Assembly (NCBI RefSeq): GCF_910577345.1
Contig: NZ_CAJTMT010000030.1
Span: 1 to 37,872 of the forward strand
Direction of reading: 5' to 3'
Source of the DNA: an uncultured Duncaniella sp.
GTDB lineage: Bacteria; Bacteroidota; Bacteroidia; Bacteroidales; Muribaculaceae
DNA: 37,872 nucleotides
A program made the position numbers and the translations under genes. Position 1 is the first letter of the stretch. The number at the start of each line of letters is the position of its first letter. The notes under the pieces were generated by a model. It was not told the origin of the DNA. It did not search any database and saw only the letters and a list, made by a program, of their open reading frames with translations. Shown here piece after piece: positions 1 through 5,378 of the stretch.

Positions 1-456
1 GAGTTCGTCTTCGGTGGGACGGATGAACATGTTGGTCACGAAGTGAGCCTGCCATGCAACTTCCATCACGAAACGTACGGCAAGACGGGTGTCGGGGTTG
101 GTTCCGCAGAATGCGTCAACAACGTAGAGGGTCTTGTTAGAAAGCTCCTTGTCAGCGATAGCCTTGAGAGCGTCCCAGGTAGCGGGAGTGATGGGCTTGT
201 TGTCGTTCTTGTATTCTTCAGTAGTCCACCAGATTGAGTTTGCGCTGGTGTCGTCCTTTACGAAGAATTTGTCCTTGGGTGAACGGCCTGTGTAGATACC
301 GGTCATCACGTTAACGGCACCGAGTTCGGTCACCTGGCCCTTTTCGTAGCCCTGAAGATCGGGGTTGGTCTCGTCGATGAAGAGCTGGTCGTAGCTGGGA
401 TTGTGGATCACCTTGGCGCCGGTGATGCCATACTGGGATAAATCAATTGTACTCAT
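1..456 (-). CDS. pckA: Phosphoenolpyruvate carboxykinase (ATP), 5' part only
   Basis: PckA converts oxaloacetate and ATP to phosphoenolpyruvate and CO2 in the cytoplasm. In Bacteroidales it mainly works in the fixing direction during succinate fermentation. The window holds the first 152 codons of a protein that is usually about 535 residues; the rest lies beyond the left edge. Translating the minus strand from the ATG at 454-456 gives MSTIDLSQYGITGAKV, then the family hallmark TGRSPKDKF at residues 56-64 (substrate binding), then VVDAFCGTNPDTRLAVRFV and NMFIRPTEDEL. The start is supported because the ORF opens at the expected family N-terminus and is preceded by a promoter-rich AT leader. 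No neighbouring gene is cotranscribed with it upstream. The frame is intact to the window edge. Confidence 0.95.
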   Translation of the reverse strand, partial: MSTIDLSQYGITGAKVIHNPSYDQLFIDETNPDLQGYEKGQVTELGAVNVMTGIYTGRSPKDKFFVKDDTSANSIWWTTEEYKNDNKPITPATWDALKAIADKELSNKTLYVVDAFCGTNPDTRLAVRFVMEVAWQAHFVTNMFIRPTEDEL

Positions 457-589
457 TGTTGTGTTAAAGAGTTTGATATGAAATTGATAATTTGATGTTT
501 CCTAAAAATAAATCTTTTTATACCTTTGCTGTCTGTATAAGTCTATGAGCTTTATAAGGTGGACAAAGGAATATCTTCTTATCCGACTG

Positions 590-620
590 CAAAGTTACTT
601 ACTTTTTTCGGTATTAAAAT
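590..620 (-). promoter_or_regulatory. Bacteroidetes-type promoter for pckA
   Basis: On the minus strand TAACTTTG (590-597) matches the -7 consensus TAnnTTTG. A T-rich -33 region (TTTT, about 616-619) lies about 19 bases upstream. This predicts a leader of roughly 130 nt before the pckA ATG. Confidence 0.5.
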
Positions 621-810
621 GCAGGATTAAAGAAAATTTTCTCTATTAATAATTTTTAATTAAACACGGGAGTCGCGCGGCTTGCGGTCCGCTCTCAATA
701 CTCCAAAACTTCCAACAATCCTAAAGTCGGGATGGTTCGGGCATTTAAATCGCCTAAAGCCGTTTTAAATTTTTTTAATGATTCCGGTCGCGTTTTTTAG
801 CACTCTTCGC

Positions 811-841
811 TTGAATTGGAAAGAAATCCTCCTTACCTTTG
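811..841 (+). promoter_or_regulatory. Promoter of the structured RNA
   Basis: TTG at 811-813, a 20-base spacer, then TACCTTTG at 834-841. This is the same architecture as the tRNA-Ala promoter at 2969-2999. Transcription should start near 847. Confidence 0.7.
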
Positions 842-846
842 CGTCC

Positions 847-1090
847 TCAACCACATCCAAATGTCCAACCCCTCCGAATTGACGGGTGTGGACGACATGA
901 ATGGTTGAGTGTTCCCACTGTCTGGAAACCGCCAATATCTTCAGTCCGCGGGGAACAAGGAAAAGGATTAGTTTATATGCTCGAAATAGGGGCTGGCTCA
1001 TCTTTTTGTACTTGTTCCGTGGACAAAGGCGCTTGGCGGTGCCTCAGACGGGGAGCAACGTATGAACCGGGAGTCAAGCCCCATTTTTTT
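847..1090 (+). ncRNA. ssrS: Long structured non-coding RNA, 6S RNA candidate
   Basis: A strong promoter at 811-841 points into this segment, and it ends in a run of seven T at 1084-1090. There is no convincing gene. The RNA folds into a 5' hairpin (CAACC 849-853 with GGTTG 903-907; GTCCA-ACCC with GGGTGTGGAC) followed by a long rod. In the rod, TGTTCCC near 910-916 pairs with GGGGAGCA near 1050-1057, ACCGCCAA 928-935 with TTGGCGGT 1033-1040, and GTCCGCGGGGAACAAG 944-959 with CTTGTTCCGTGGAC 1011-1024. An unpaired bubble separates the last two stems. A rod with a central bubble is the architecture of 6S RNA, which binds sigma-housekeeping RNA polymerase. I see no RNase P, tmRNA or SRP signature. 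The family name is inference; that it is a structured transcript is well supported. Confidence 0.5.
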
Positions 1091-1292
1091 ATATCCATGA
1101 GCTTCTGCCTCTCAGCCTTTCCGGCCTCCGGGTCTCCTTCTTGTCGGTGCCGCTGTCACTAAACCTACAGACCAATCAACCTCATCCCCTGATTACCTCC
1201 CCCCCAACCACCGTGTATTTCATCTGTCACATCATTTTGTACGGCCGCCAGATCCGGCCATCCTAACATTGCACACATTTCTACCATCCTCT
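1091..1292. other. Intergenic stretch before the HTH gene
   Basis: C-rich intergenic sequence. A weak -7-like TAACATTG lies at about 1264-1271, but no well-spaced -33 box is visible. Nothing else is recognised here. Confidence 0.3.
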
Positions 1293-1502
1293 ATGACAAC
1301 GATATTTATAGGTAAACTTATCCAGGAAGAGCTCAGAGTTCAGCAGAAATCTGTCGTATGGCTCGCTCGGGAACTCGGCTGCAACCGCACCAATATCTAT
1401 AAGATATTTAACCGCCGTAGCATTGATGCCGAACTTCTCCTGCGCATATCACGGGTGCTCGGGCGCAATTTCTTCAAGCCATACATCGAGCACCTTGATT
1501 GA
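1293..1502 (+). CDS. Small XRE-like helix-turn-helix protein (Bacteroidales family)
   Basis: A 69-residue protein that begins MTTIFIGKLIQEELRVQQK. It contains a compact HTH: VVWLARELGCNRTNIYKIFNRRSI, then DAELLLRISRVLGRNFFKPY. This layout (short N-terminus, 'CxRTNxYxIFxRxSIDxELLLxIS') belongs to a small stand-alone DNA-binding family that is common in Bacteroidales. The role is probably transcriptional, with an unknown target. The ORF could also start eight codons earlier at 1269. I prefer 1293 because family members begin close to the 'IGxxIxxE' segment. It is convergent with rlmN (ends 1612, minus strand), so it is a single-gene transcript. Confidence 0.75.
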   Translation: MTTIFIGKLIQEELRVQQKSVVWLARELGCNRTNIYKIFNRRSIDAELLLRISRVLGRNFFKPYIEHLD

Positions 1503-1611
1503 TGACCGCTCCCTTCAACCATAGTTTGTATCGGTTGAAAGACAGAGTCTTATCTCAGTTCGGAATAGATGTGTCCTCCACCCAGGCAACTTCCCGGGGA
1601 CGACACCGTCT

Positions 1612-2703
1612 TCAGGACTTTTGCGGGTTCGTGCCTGAAGCTGCTTCCTCTCCGCTGAGCATTCCGCAGGCGGCCTCTATGTCCTCGCCTCTCGATGCCC
1701 TTATTGTGGCCGTCACACCCTGCTCGTTGAGACGGTCGCGGAAACGCTCCATCACCTCCATTGAAGCCGTCGGGTGTTCGAAGCCCGGAATGGCGTGGAA
1801 CCGTATGAGGTTCACCCTGCAGTCAAGGCCGCGGAGCAGACGGGCAAGCGCGTCGGCATGGCGGATGTCGTCGTTCACGCCTCCCCACACGATATATTCA
1901 GCTGACAGACGGCGCTGGTGGGCAAAATCATATTTCTTAAGGAAATCCATCACCCTCGTCACCGGGAAAGCCTTTTCGACCGGCATAAGTTCCTCGCGTT
2001 CCTTAGGGTAGGGGGAGTGGACGCTTATGGCCACATGCACCTTGGTCTCGTCGAGCAGACGGCGCAGGGTGTCGAGCTTGCCGATGCTCGACACGGTGAT
2101 TCGTTTCGGGCTCCATGCAAGACCCCAGGGTGCGGTCAGCACTTCGAGCGCCTTGAGCACTTCGTCGATATTGTCCATAGGCTCACCCATTCCCATGAAC
2201 ACAAGATTGGTCAGACTCCGGCTCTCAGGTATGGCGAAAATCTGGTTCAGGATACCGGCGGCAGTCAGGTTGCCGTGGAAGCCCTGTCGCCCTGTCATGC
2301 AGAACTTGCACCCCATGCGGCATCCCGCTTGCGACGACACGCACAATGTCGCCCTGTCGCGGTCAGGGATATAGACTGCCTCCACGTCGCGTCCGCCTCG
2401 TCCGCTCGTGAGGAAATCGAAGTCCTTCCCACGGGTTGCGAACAGATATTTCACCGTCCCGTCTTTCGAACGCGATTCCTTCACCGGAGCCTGCAGGCCG
2501 ATGCAGTAGTGCTCGTTGAGCCATTCGCGCGCAGGTTTCGGAAGCTCGGTCATCTCGTCGATGCTCTCCACGCGGTTTACATACAGCCGTCTCGCCATCT
2601 GCTTGGCTGCAAATTTGCGCAGTCCGGCTTCGGCGGCCACCGATTCGAGTTCAGAAAGAGTCATGCCCAGCAGAGGGCGACGGATGCTATCTTTTGTTTC
2701 CAT
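1612..2703 (-). CDS. rlmN: 23S rRNA (adenine2503-C2)-methyltransferase, radical SAM
   Basis: RlmN methylates C2 of A2503 in 23S rRNA, and A37 of some tRNAs, using a [4Fe-4S] radical-SAM mechanism in the cytoplasm. The cluster-binding motif is C128-x3-C132-x2-C135 in AGCRMGCKFCMTGRQGFHGN. The SAM-binding GEPMDN and the ITVSSIG segment follow. The C-terminal catalytic cysteine sits in GEDIEAACGML. The length (363 aa) is normal. An upstream ATG at 2739 would add 12 residues (MISYTDSLIRII), but these are encoded by the first unit of a tandem repeat, so the METKDSIRRP start at 2703 is more likely. The gene is monocistronic and runs toward the small HTH gene. Confidence 0.95.
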   Translation of the reverse strand: METKDSIRRPLLGMTLSELESVAAEAGLRKFAAKQMARRLYVNRVESIDEMTELPKPAREWLNEHYCIGLQAPVKESRSKDGTVKYLFATRGKDFDFLTSGRGGRDVEAVYIPDRDRATLCVSSQAGCRMGCKFCMTGRQGFHGNLTAAGILNQIFAIPESRSLTNLVFMGMGEPMDNIDEVLKALEVLTAPWGLAWSPKRITVSSIGKLDTLRRLLDETKVHVAISVHSPYPKEREELMPVEKAFPVTRVMDFLKKYDFAHQRRLSAEYIVWGGVNDDIRHADALARLLRGLDCRVNLIRFHAIPGFEHPTASMEVMERFRDRLNEQGVTATIRASRGEDIEAACGMLSGEEAASGTNPQKS

Positions 2704-2706
2704 TAT

Positions 2707-2900
2707 GATGCGGATTAGTGAGTCTGTGTAGCTTATCAACGCTTCAAGGAGCGGGATTGATGATGCGGATTAGTGAGTCTGTGTAGTTTATCAACGCTTC
2801 AAGGAGCGGAGTTGATGCTGCCGATTAATGAGTCAGTGGAGTTGATGAATGCTTCAAGAAGCAGGGTTGATGCTGCTGATTAATGGGTCCGGGAGGGGAT
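2707..2900. repeat. 55-bp tandem repeat, three full copies plus a partial
   Basis: Units at 2707-2761, 2762-2816 and 2817-2871, then a partial fourth copy from 2872 that decays after about 20-25 bases. Units 1 and 2 differ at only a few positions; unit 3 is more diverged. Each unit carries a small inverted repeat (CGCTTCAAGGAGCG in units 1-2). The array lies in the 5' leader of rlmN, and unit 1 runs to within 4 bases of the chosen start codon. Confidence 0.85.
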
Positions 2901-2940
2901 TTATCGTGGCTCAGAAGAGCCGGATTAGCCACTCCGACTG

Positions 2941-2948
2941 CAAAATTA
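2941..2948 (-). promoter_or_regulatory. Possible -7 element for rlmN
   Basis: TAATTTTG on the minus strand fits TAnnTTTG. A -33 box at the right spacing is not clear. If used, the rlmN leader would be about 235 nt and would contain the whole tandem repeat. Confidence 0.35.
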
Positions 2949-2968
2949 CAAAAAAATCCGCCAAACCC

Positions 2969-2999
2969 TTGCAAAAATCAAAAAACATCCTTACCTTTG
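2969..2999 (+). promoter_or_regulatory. Promoter of tRNA-Ala
   Basis: TTG at 2969-2971, 20 bases, TACCTTTG at 2992-2999, then the tRNA 14 bases downstream. Confidence 0.75.
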
Positions 3000-3013
3000 C
3001 ACCGCAAACAGAC

Positions 3014-3087
3014 GGGGTATTAGCTCATCTGGCTAGAGCGCGACACTGGCAGTGTCGAGGTGAGCGGTTCGAGTCCGCTATACTCCA
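3014..3087 (+). tRNA. tRNA-Ala (anticodon GGC)
   Basis: The 74 bases fold into a full cloverleaf: acceptor GGGGTAT/ATACTCC, D arm GCTC/GAGC, anticodon stem CGACA/TGTCG with loop CTGGCAG (anticodon GGC, reads GCC), T arm AGCGG-TTCGAGT-CCGCT and discriminator A. The G3:U70 pair, the alanine identity element, is present. CCA is not encoded. Its 3' end is the integration target of the mobile element: the 15 bases 3074-3088 recur at 24689-24703. Confidence 0.97.
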
Positions 3088-3088
3088 C
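3074..3088 (+). repeat. attL core (15-bp direct repeat, tRNA 3' end)
   Basis: TCCGCTATACTCCAC, identical to 24689-24703. It covers the end of the T arm and the acceptor strand of the tRNA. Confidence 0.88.
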
Positions 3089-3122
3089 AATCTAAGCTGA
3101 AAATCAGCAAATTACAAGCACA

Positions 3123-3161
3123 ACACCCAATTTTACACCCAAATCGGTTGAAATTGGGTGT
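3123..3161. promoter_or_regulatory. Left cluster of ACACCCA motifs, candidate integrase arm sites
   Basis: ACACCCA at 3123-3129 and 3135-3141, with the inverse TTGGGTGT at 3154-3161. A matching three-motif cluster is at 24535-24572, the other element end. That they are arm-type sites is inference. Confidence 0.45.
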
Positions 3162-3165
3162 TTTT
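3123..3165 (+). terminator. Element-supplied terminator for tRNA-Ala
   Basis: The stem is ACACCCAATTT (3123-3133) with AAATTGGGTGT (3151-3161), followed by a T-tract at 3161-3165. It lies 36 bases past the tRNA, inside the element, and replaces the chromosomal terminator displaced to 24721. Confidence 0.7.
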
Positions 3166-3268
3166 ATATATCTTTAACGCCAATCAGAGCCTCCAACGCC
3201 TCACCCACCGCTTACCGACACAATTTTTGGGGGAGCCAGAATTGTGGCGCATGGTAAAAAAGCTGTGT

Positions 3269-4264
3269 TTAGGCATAGAGATTGCAGAGTCGGAAGATGA
3301 AGAATTTTGTATCGTTGACACCATGTAATTTAGCCCGGAAGGCCTTTATTTTGGAGTTGATTGATTCTGCGGATGCATTTGTTGAACGGTTGTCAAAATA
3401 GTTGATTATCTCATCTGAGTGCTCGTAGAATGTAGCCGCAATAGTGTTGAACGACCTGAACCCGGATTCAGCGACCCGGTTGTACCAACGTGCAAGATTT
3501 AACCTGGCAGTATCAGCGGTTGACCTCTTATTGGAGAAGATGGCCCGGAGATGTTGAGAAAGCCAATATGCTTCTTTAAGATCGGGATATAATGAGAACA
3601 TCAGATCGATGCGCTGTCGTTGTGAGTCAGTCCATTTTTCAGGAGACTTGAACAATGCGTATCGACCTCGTGCAAGCAGTTCTTTGAGTGTGTCACCGTT
3701 GGCGAGGCGTATCGGCACATAAGGTTTGCCGGAAAGTTTAGCCTGCTCGCGGGCTTCTGTGTCAGCGTTGATTGCGTCCCAACGGTGGGCAATGCGTACT
3801 TCCTGCACGGCTTCAAGAGCCTGCTTCTGCACGTGGAAGCGGTCAATGACGCGCTTTGCACGTGGAAAGGCGTAGCGGCAGATGCGGTTCATACTGTCCG
3901 ACAGGTCAAGTGTAATCTCTGTAACCTTGTTACGCAGTCTACTGTCAATCTGCCTCAAAGCTCTCAGAACGTCATCGGAATCAGTTCCGAACACGATGGC
4001 CACCAGCGAATGTTCCCTGCCATGCGCGGCCTTATTAGTGACTATCGTGTAGAGCTCTCCATTGCTCAGCGATGTCTCGTCTATGCTCAGATGAGGCCCG
4101 ATGTTCTCGGGGAAGACACGCCATTGCTCGGCGTGAAGCCCCTCTGCGGTGTCTTTCCACTCCCAATAGCCGCTGAGATGACGCTTGTACTGGCGCTCAA
4201 ACAAATCTCCGTCAATGCCGAAGAACCATTCAAGAGAGCGGCCCGTAATCGGGTATTTGTCCAA
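3269..4264 (-). CDS. ISL3/ISAon1-type transposase, catalytic part
   Basis: A 331-residue reading frame with the DDE_Tnp_ISL3 look: LSIDETSLSNGELYTIVTN (first acidic residues), ITLDLSDSMNRICRYAFPRAKRVIDRFHVQKQALEAVQ (second Asp and the typical 'DxFHV'), and the C-terminal STNASAESINSKIKAFRAKLHG (catalytic Glu). It acts on the IS ends to cut and paste the element. The only start codon at its head is TTG (4262-4264). Its frame is +1 relative to the upstream N-region gene, which it overlaps by 35 bases. It is therefore probably made as a frameshift fusion rather than on its own. Confidence 0.88.
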   Translation of the reverse strand: MDKYPITGRSLEWFFGIDGDLFERQYKRHLSGYWEWKDTAEGLHAEQWRVFPENIGPHLSIDETSLSNGELYTIVTNKAAHGREHSLVAIVFGTDSDDVLRALRQIDSRLRNKVTEITLDLSDSMNRICRYAFPRAKRVIDRFHVQKQALEAVQEVRIAHRWDAINADTEAREQAKLSGKPYVPIRLANGDTLKELLARGRYALFKSPEKWTDSQRQRIDLMFSLYPDLKEAYWLSQHLRAIFSNKRSTADTARLNLARWYNRVAESGFRSFNTIAATFYEHSDEIINYFDNRSTNASAESINSKIKAFRAKLHGVNDTKFFIFRLCNLYA

Positions 4265-4613
4265 GCATACCTTTTAAAAAAGCCGCGAACTCTTTCGAGA
4301 AGCGGGTACCTTCAGCCACTATGTCCCAACGCTTGGACACGCTCTTACCGGTCTCTATTTCAACCCATCTGCGTCGCTTGACATGGAACGTCATCTTGCG
4401 GCCTCTGACAGGGTAATCCCTTACCGTACTCTCCTCGTAAAAGCCATTGGGGCGAAGCTGCCCATCGACATATCCCTCTACGCCTTTGTCGCGTTCCTCT
4501 AAGGTCACATCCAATGTGTCTTTGGTCTTTTCGACTTTGACAACTTCGAAATATTCAACCATTTCTTCAGGGAGCAGACACTCTGCAAGCTCTATGTACG
4601 GATTCTTTTCCAT
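4230..4613 (-). CDS. ISL3/ISAon1-type transposase, N-terminal region
   Basis: A 127-residue protein starting MEKNPYIELAECLLPEEMVEYFEVVKV. It contains the basic segment RDYPVRGRKMTFHVKRRRWVE, where this family has its DNA- or zinc-binding head. It corresponds to the 'transposase N-region' gene that precedes the catalytic frame in this IS group. Its last part reads through a homopolymer patch (six T then four A on the coding strand, about 4270-4279), close to where ribosomes or polymerase would have to slip to enter the +1 frame. A promoter lies about 20 bases upstream of the ATG. Confidence 0.82.
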   Translation of the reverse strand: MEKNPYIELAECLLPEEMVEYFEVVKVEKTKDTLDVTLEERDKGVEGYVDGQLRPNGFYEESTVRDYPVRGRKMTFHVKRRRWVEIETGKSVSKRWDIVAEGTRFSKEFAAFLKGMLGQIPDYGPLS

Positions 4614-4632
4614 TGTTCTAATTTTATTTCTG

Positions 4633-4640
4633 CAAAGGTA
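4633..4640 (-). promoter_or_regulatory. -7 element of the transposase promoter
   Basis: TACCTTTG on the minus strand, 20 bases before the transposase ATG and inside the IS. Confidence 0.55.
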
Positions 4641-4750
4641 CTAACTTATATCGGTAAACACAGCTTTTTTACTATGCGCCAGAATTGTGGGTGCCGCGGA
4701 AGTGTCCACACCCACGCCCCTTTTTCTTTTGCCCAGCCTCATCAATATAT

Positions 4751-4798
4751 ATTGGTTTAGGTTTATACGGGCATATATAAAGCCCGAACCAAACCAAT
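4751..4798 (-). terminator. Stem-loop after the coiled-coil gene
   Basis: A long imperfect hairpin: ATTGGTTTAGGTT (from 4751) pairs with AACCAAACCAAT (4787-4798), and inside it CGGGC (4768-4772) pairs with GCCCG (4782-4786). It begins directly after the stop at 4800. There is no clear T-tract, so it may stabilise the 3' end rather than terminate. Confidence 0.4.
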
Positions 4799-4799
4799 G

Positions 4800-5183
4800 T
4801 TACCACTCGTCGTGGTCATCGTAGAGGTCACGGTCGAATTCGAGGTCGTCCAACTCGTCGCGCAGGTCATCGAGTTCATCTTGTATGTCCTCCCACTCTT
4901 CCAAGCAATCAATTCTGTCTTGAAGTTCATCGATGCGGTCTTGCAGTTCATCGTAGTGGTCAGACATCACGTCTGTGTCATCTAACCTCAACTGCAATTC
5001 ATCGACACGGTTTTGCAAGGCATCTATGTCGGATTCGTCCGCATATAACCCCAGATAATCTTCGTGGTCATAATCATGATAAAGCTGTTGCGGAGGAGCA
5101 TAAGTCCGCTTCGGCTTGCTTGAAAACATATCGCAAACCGCATTGAATAGGGCGAAGCCGCCAAGAAAATTCCAAAAACTCAT
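4800..5183 (-). CDS. Acidic coiled-coil protein, function unknown
   Basis: A 127-residue protein. The N-terminus MSFWNFLGGFALFNAVCDMF is hydrophobic and could anchor it to a membrane. A proline- and tyrosine-rich linker (YAPPQQLYHDYDHEDY) follows, and then a long heptad coiled coil rich in Asp and Glu from about residue 50 to the end (DELQLRLDD, DELQDRIDELQDRIDCL, DDLRDELDDL). I do not recognise a family. It lies 18 bases after a 25-codon hydrophobic ORF and appears to be cotranscribed with it from a promoter at about 5330. This makes a small left-end cassette downstream of the restriction operon. The role is unknown; a phage-response or exclusion function is conceivable from context only. 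Confidence 0.65.
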   Translation of the reverse strand: MSFWNFLGGFALFNAVCDMFSSKPKRTYAPPQQLYHDYDHEDYLGLYADESDIDALQNRVDELQLRLDDTDVMSDHYDELQDRIDELQDRIDCLEEWEDIQDELDDLRDELDDLEFDRDLYDDHDEW

Positions 5184-5201
5184 AAACTTAATATCAAGAA
5201 A

Positions 5202-5279
5202 TCAGTGTATGTTCCCACCATCTCGCAATGCTTGACCAAGCCAAGCAAATCCACATAAAAGGGCAATGATTATTGACAT
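5202..5279 (-). CDS. Tiny hydrophobic peptide, 25 aa
   Basis: The minus-strand ATG at 5277-5279 opens MSIIIALLCGFAWLGQALRD and continues GGNIH to a TGA at 5202. Residues 2-17 form one hydrophobic segment long enough to lie in a membrane. It lies between a promoter-like site (5330-5337) and the coiled-coil gene, whose ATG follows after 18 bases. A short hydrophobic peptide before an acidic partner is suggestive of a pair. There is no similarity evidence, so coding status rests on position and composition. Confidence 0.4.
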   Translation of the reverse strand: MSIIIALLCGFAWLGQALRDGGNIH

Positions 5280-5318
5280 AATTCTTCTCAGTTATAAATT
5301 TCGAGGAAAGCCACCATG

Positions 5319-5372
5319 ACTTTCATGTGCAAAATTAAAGCGCAAGCGGGCAATAATCCTGCACATGAAAGT
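5319..5372. promoter_or_regulatory. Perfect 13-bp inverted repeat around a -7 element
   Basis: ACTTTCATGTGCA (5319-5331) and TGCACATGAAAGT (5360-5372) are exact inverses, 28 bases apart. The minus-strand -7 site TAATTTTG (5330-5337) overlaps one arm. It sits directly behind the res stop codon and in front of the 25-aa ORF. It fits an operator for the small cassette or a hairpin closing the res mRNA. Confidence 0.6.
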
Positions 5373-5378
5373 TAAATT

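Larger units (their letters stand above)
3246..4680 (-). mobile_element. ISL3-like insertion sequence (ISAon1-type)
   Basis: A complete 1435-bp IS. The terminal inverted repeats begin GGCGCAT and match at 25 of 26 positions (3246-3271 and 4655-4680). They are flanked by an 8-bp target duplication AGAATTGT (3238-3245 and 4681-4688), the size expected for the ISL3 family. It carries two overlapping transposase reading frames on the minus strand. The intact ends and duplication suggest recent insertion into the left end of the IME. Confidence 0.92.

Noticed and set aside
521..528. Plus-strand TACCTTTG as a promoter
   Set aside because: The nearest TTTG is 26 bases upstream, too far, and nothing convincing follows; the pckA promoter on the other strand explains the region.
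765..1001. 78-aa reading frame on the minus strand
   Set aside because: Antisense to the structured RNA and its promoter; no recognisable domain or own promoter.
839..1162. 107-aa reading frame on the plus strand
   Set aside because: It coincides with the structured RNA and starts inside the -7 box; Cys/Arg-rich tail, no family look.
1499..2718. Long plus-strand frames opposite rlmN
   Set aside because: They are antisense shadows of rlmN, whose product is certain.
2707..2900. CRISPR array
   Set aside because: Repeats are directly contiguous without unique spacers and are 55 bp; no cas genes in the window.
2849..3100. 83-aa frame running into the tRNA
   Set aside because: It reads through the tRNA promoter and the tRNA itself.
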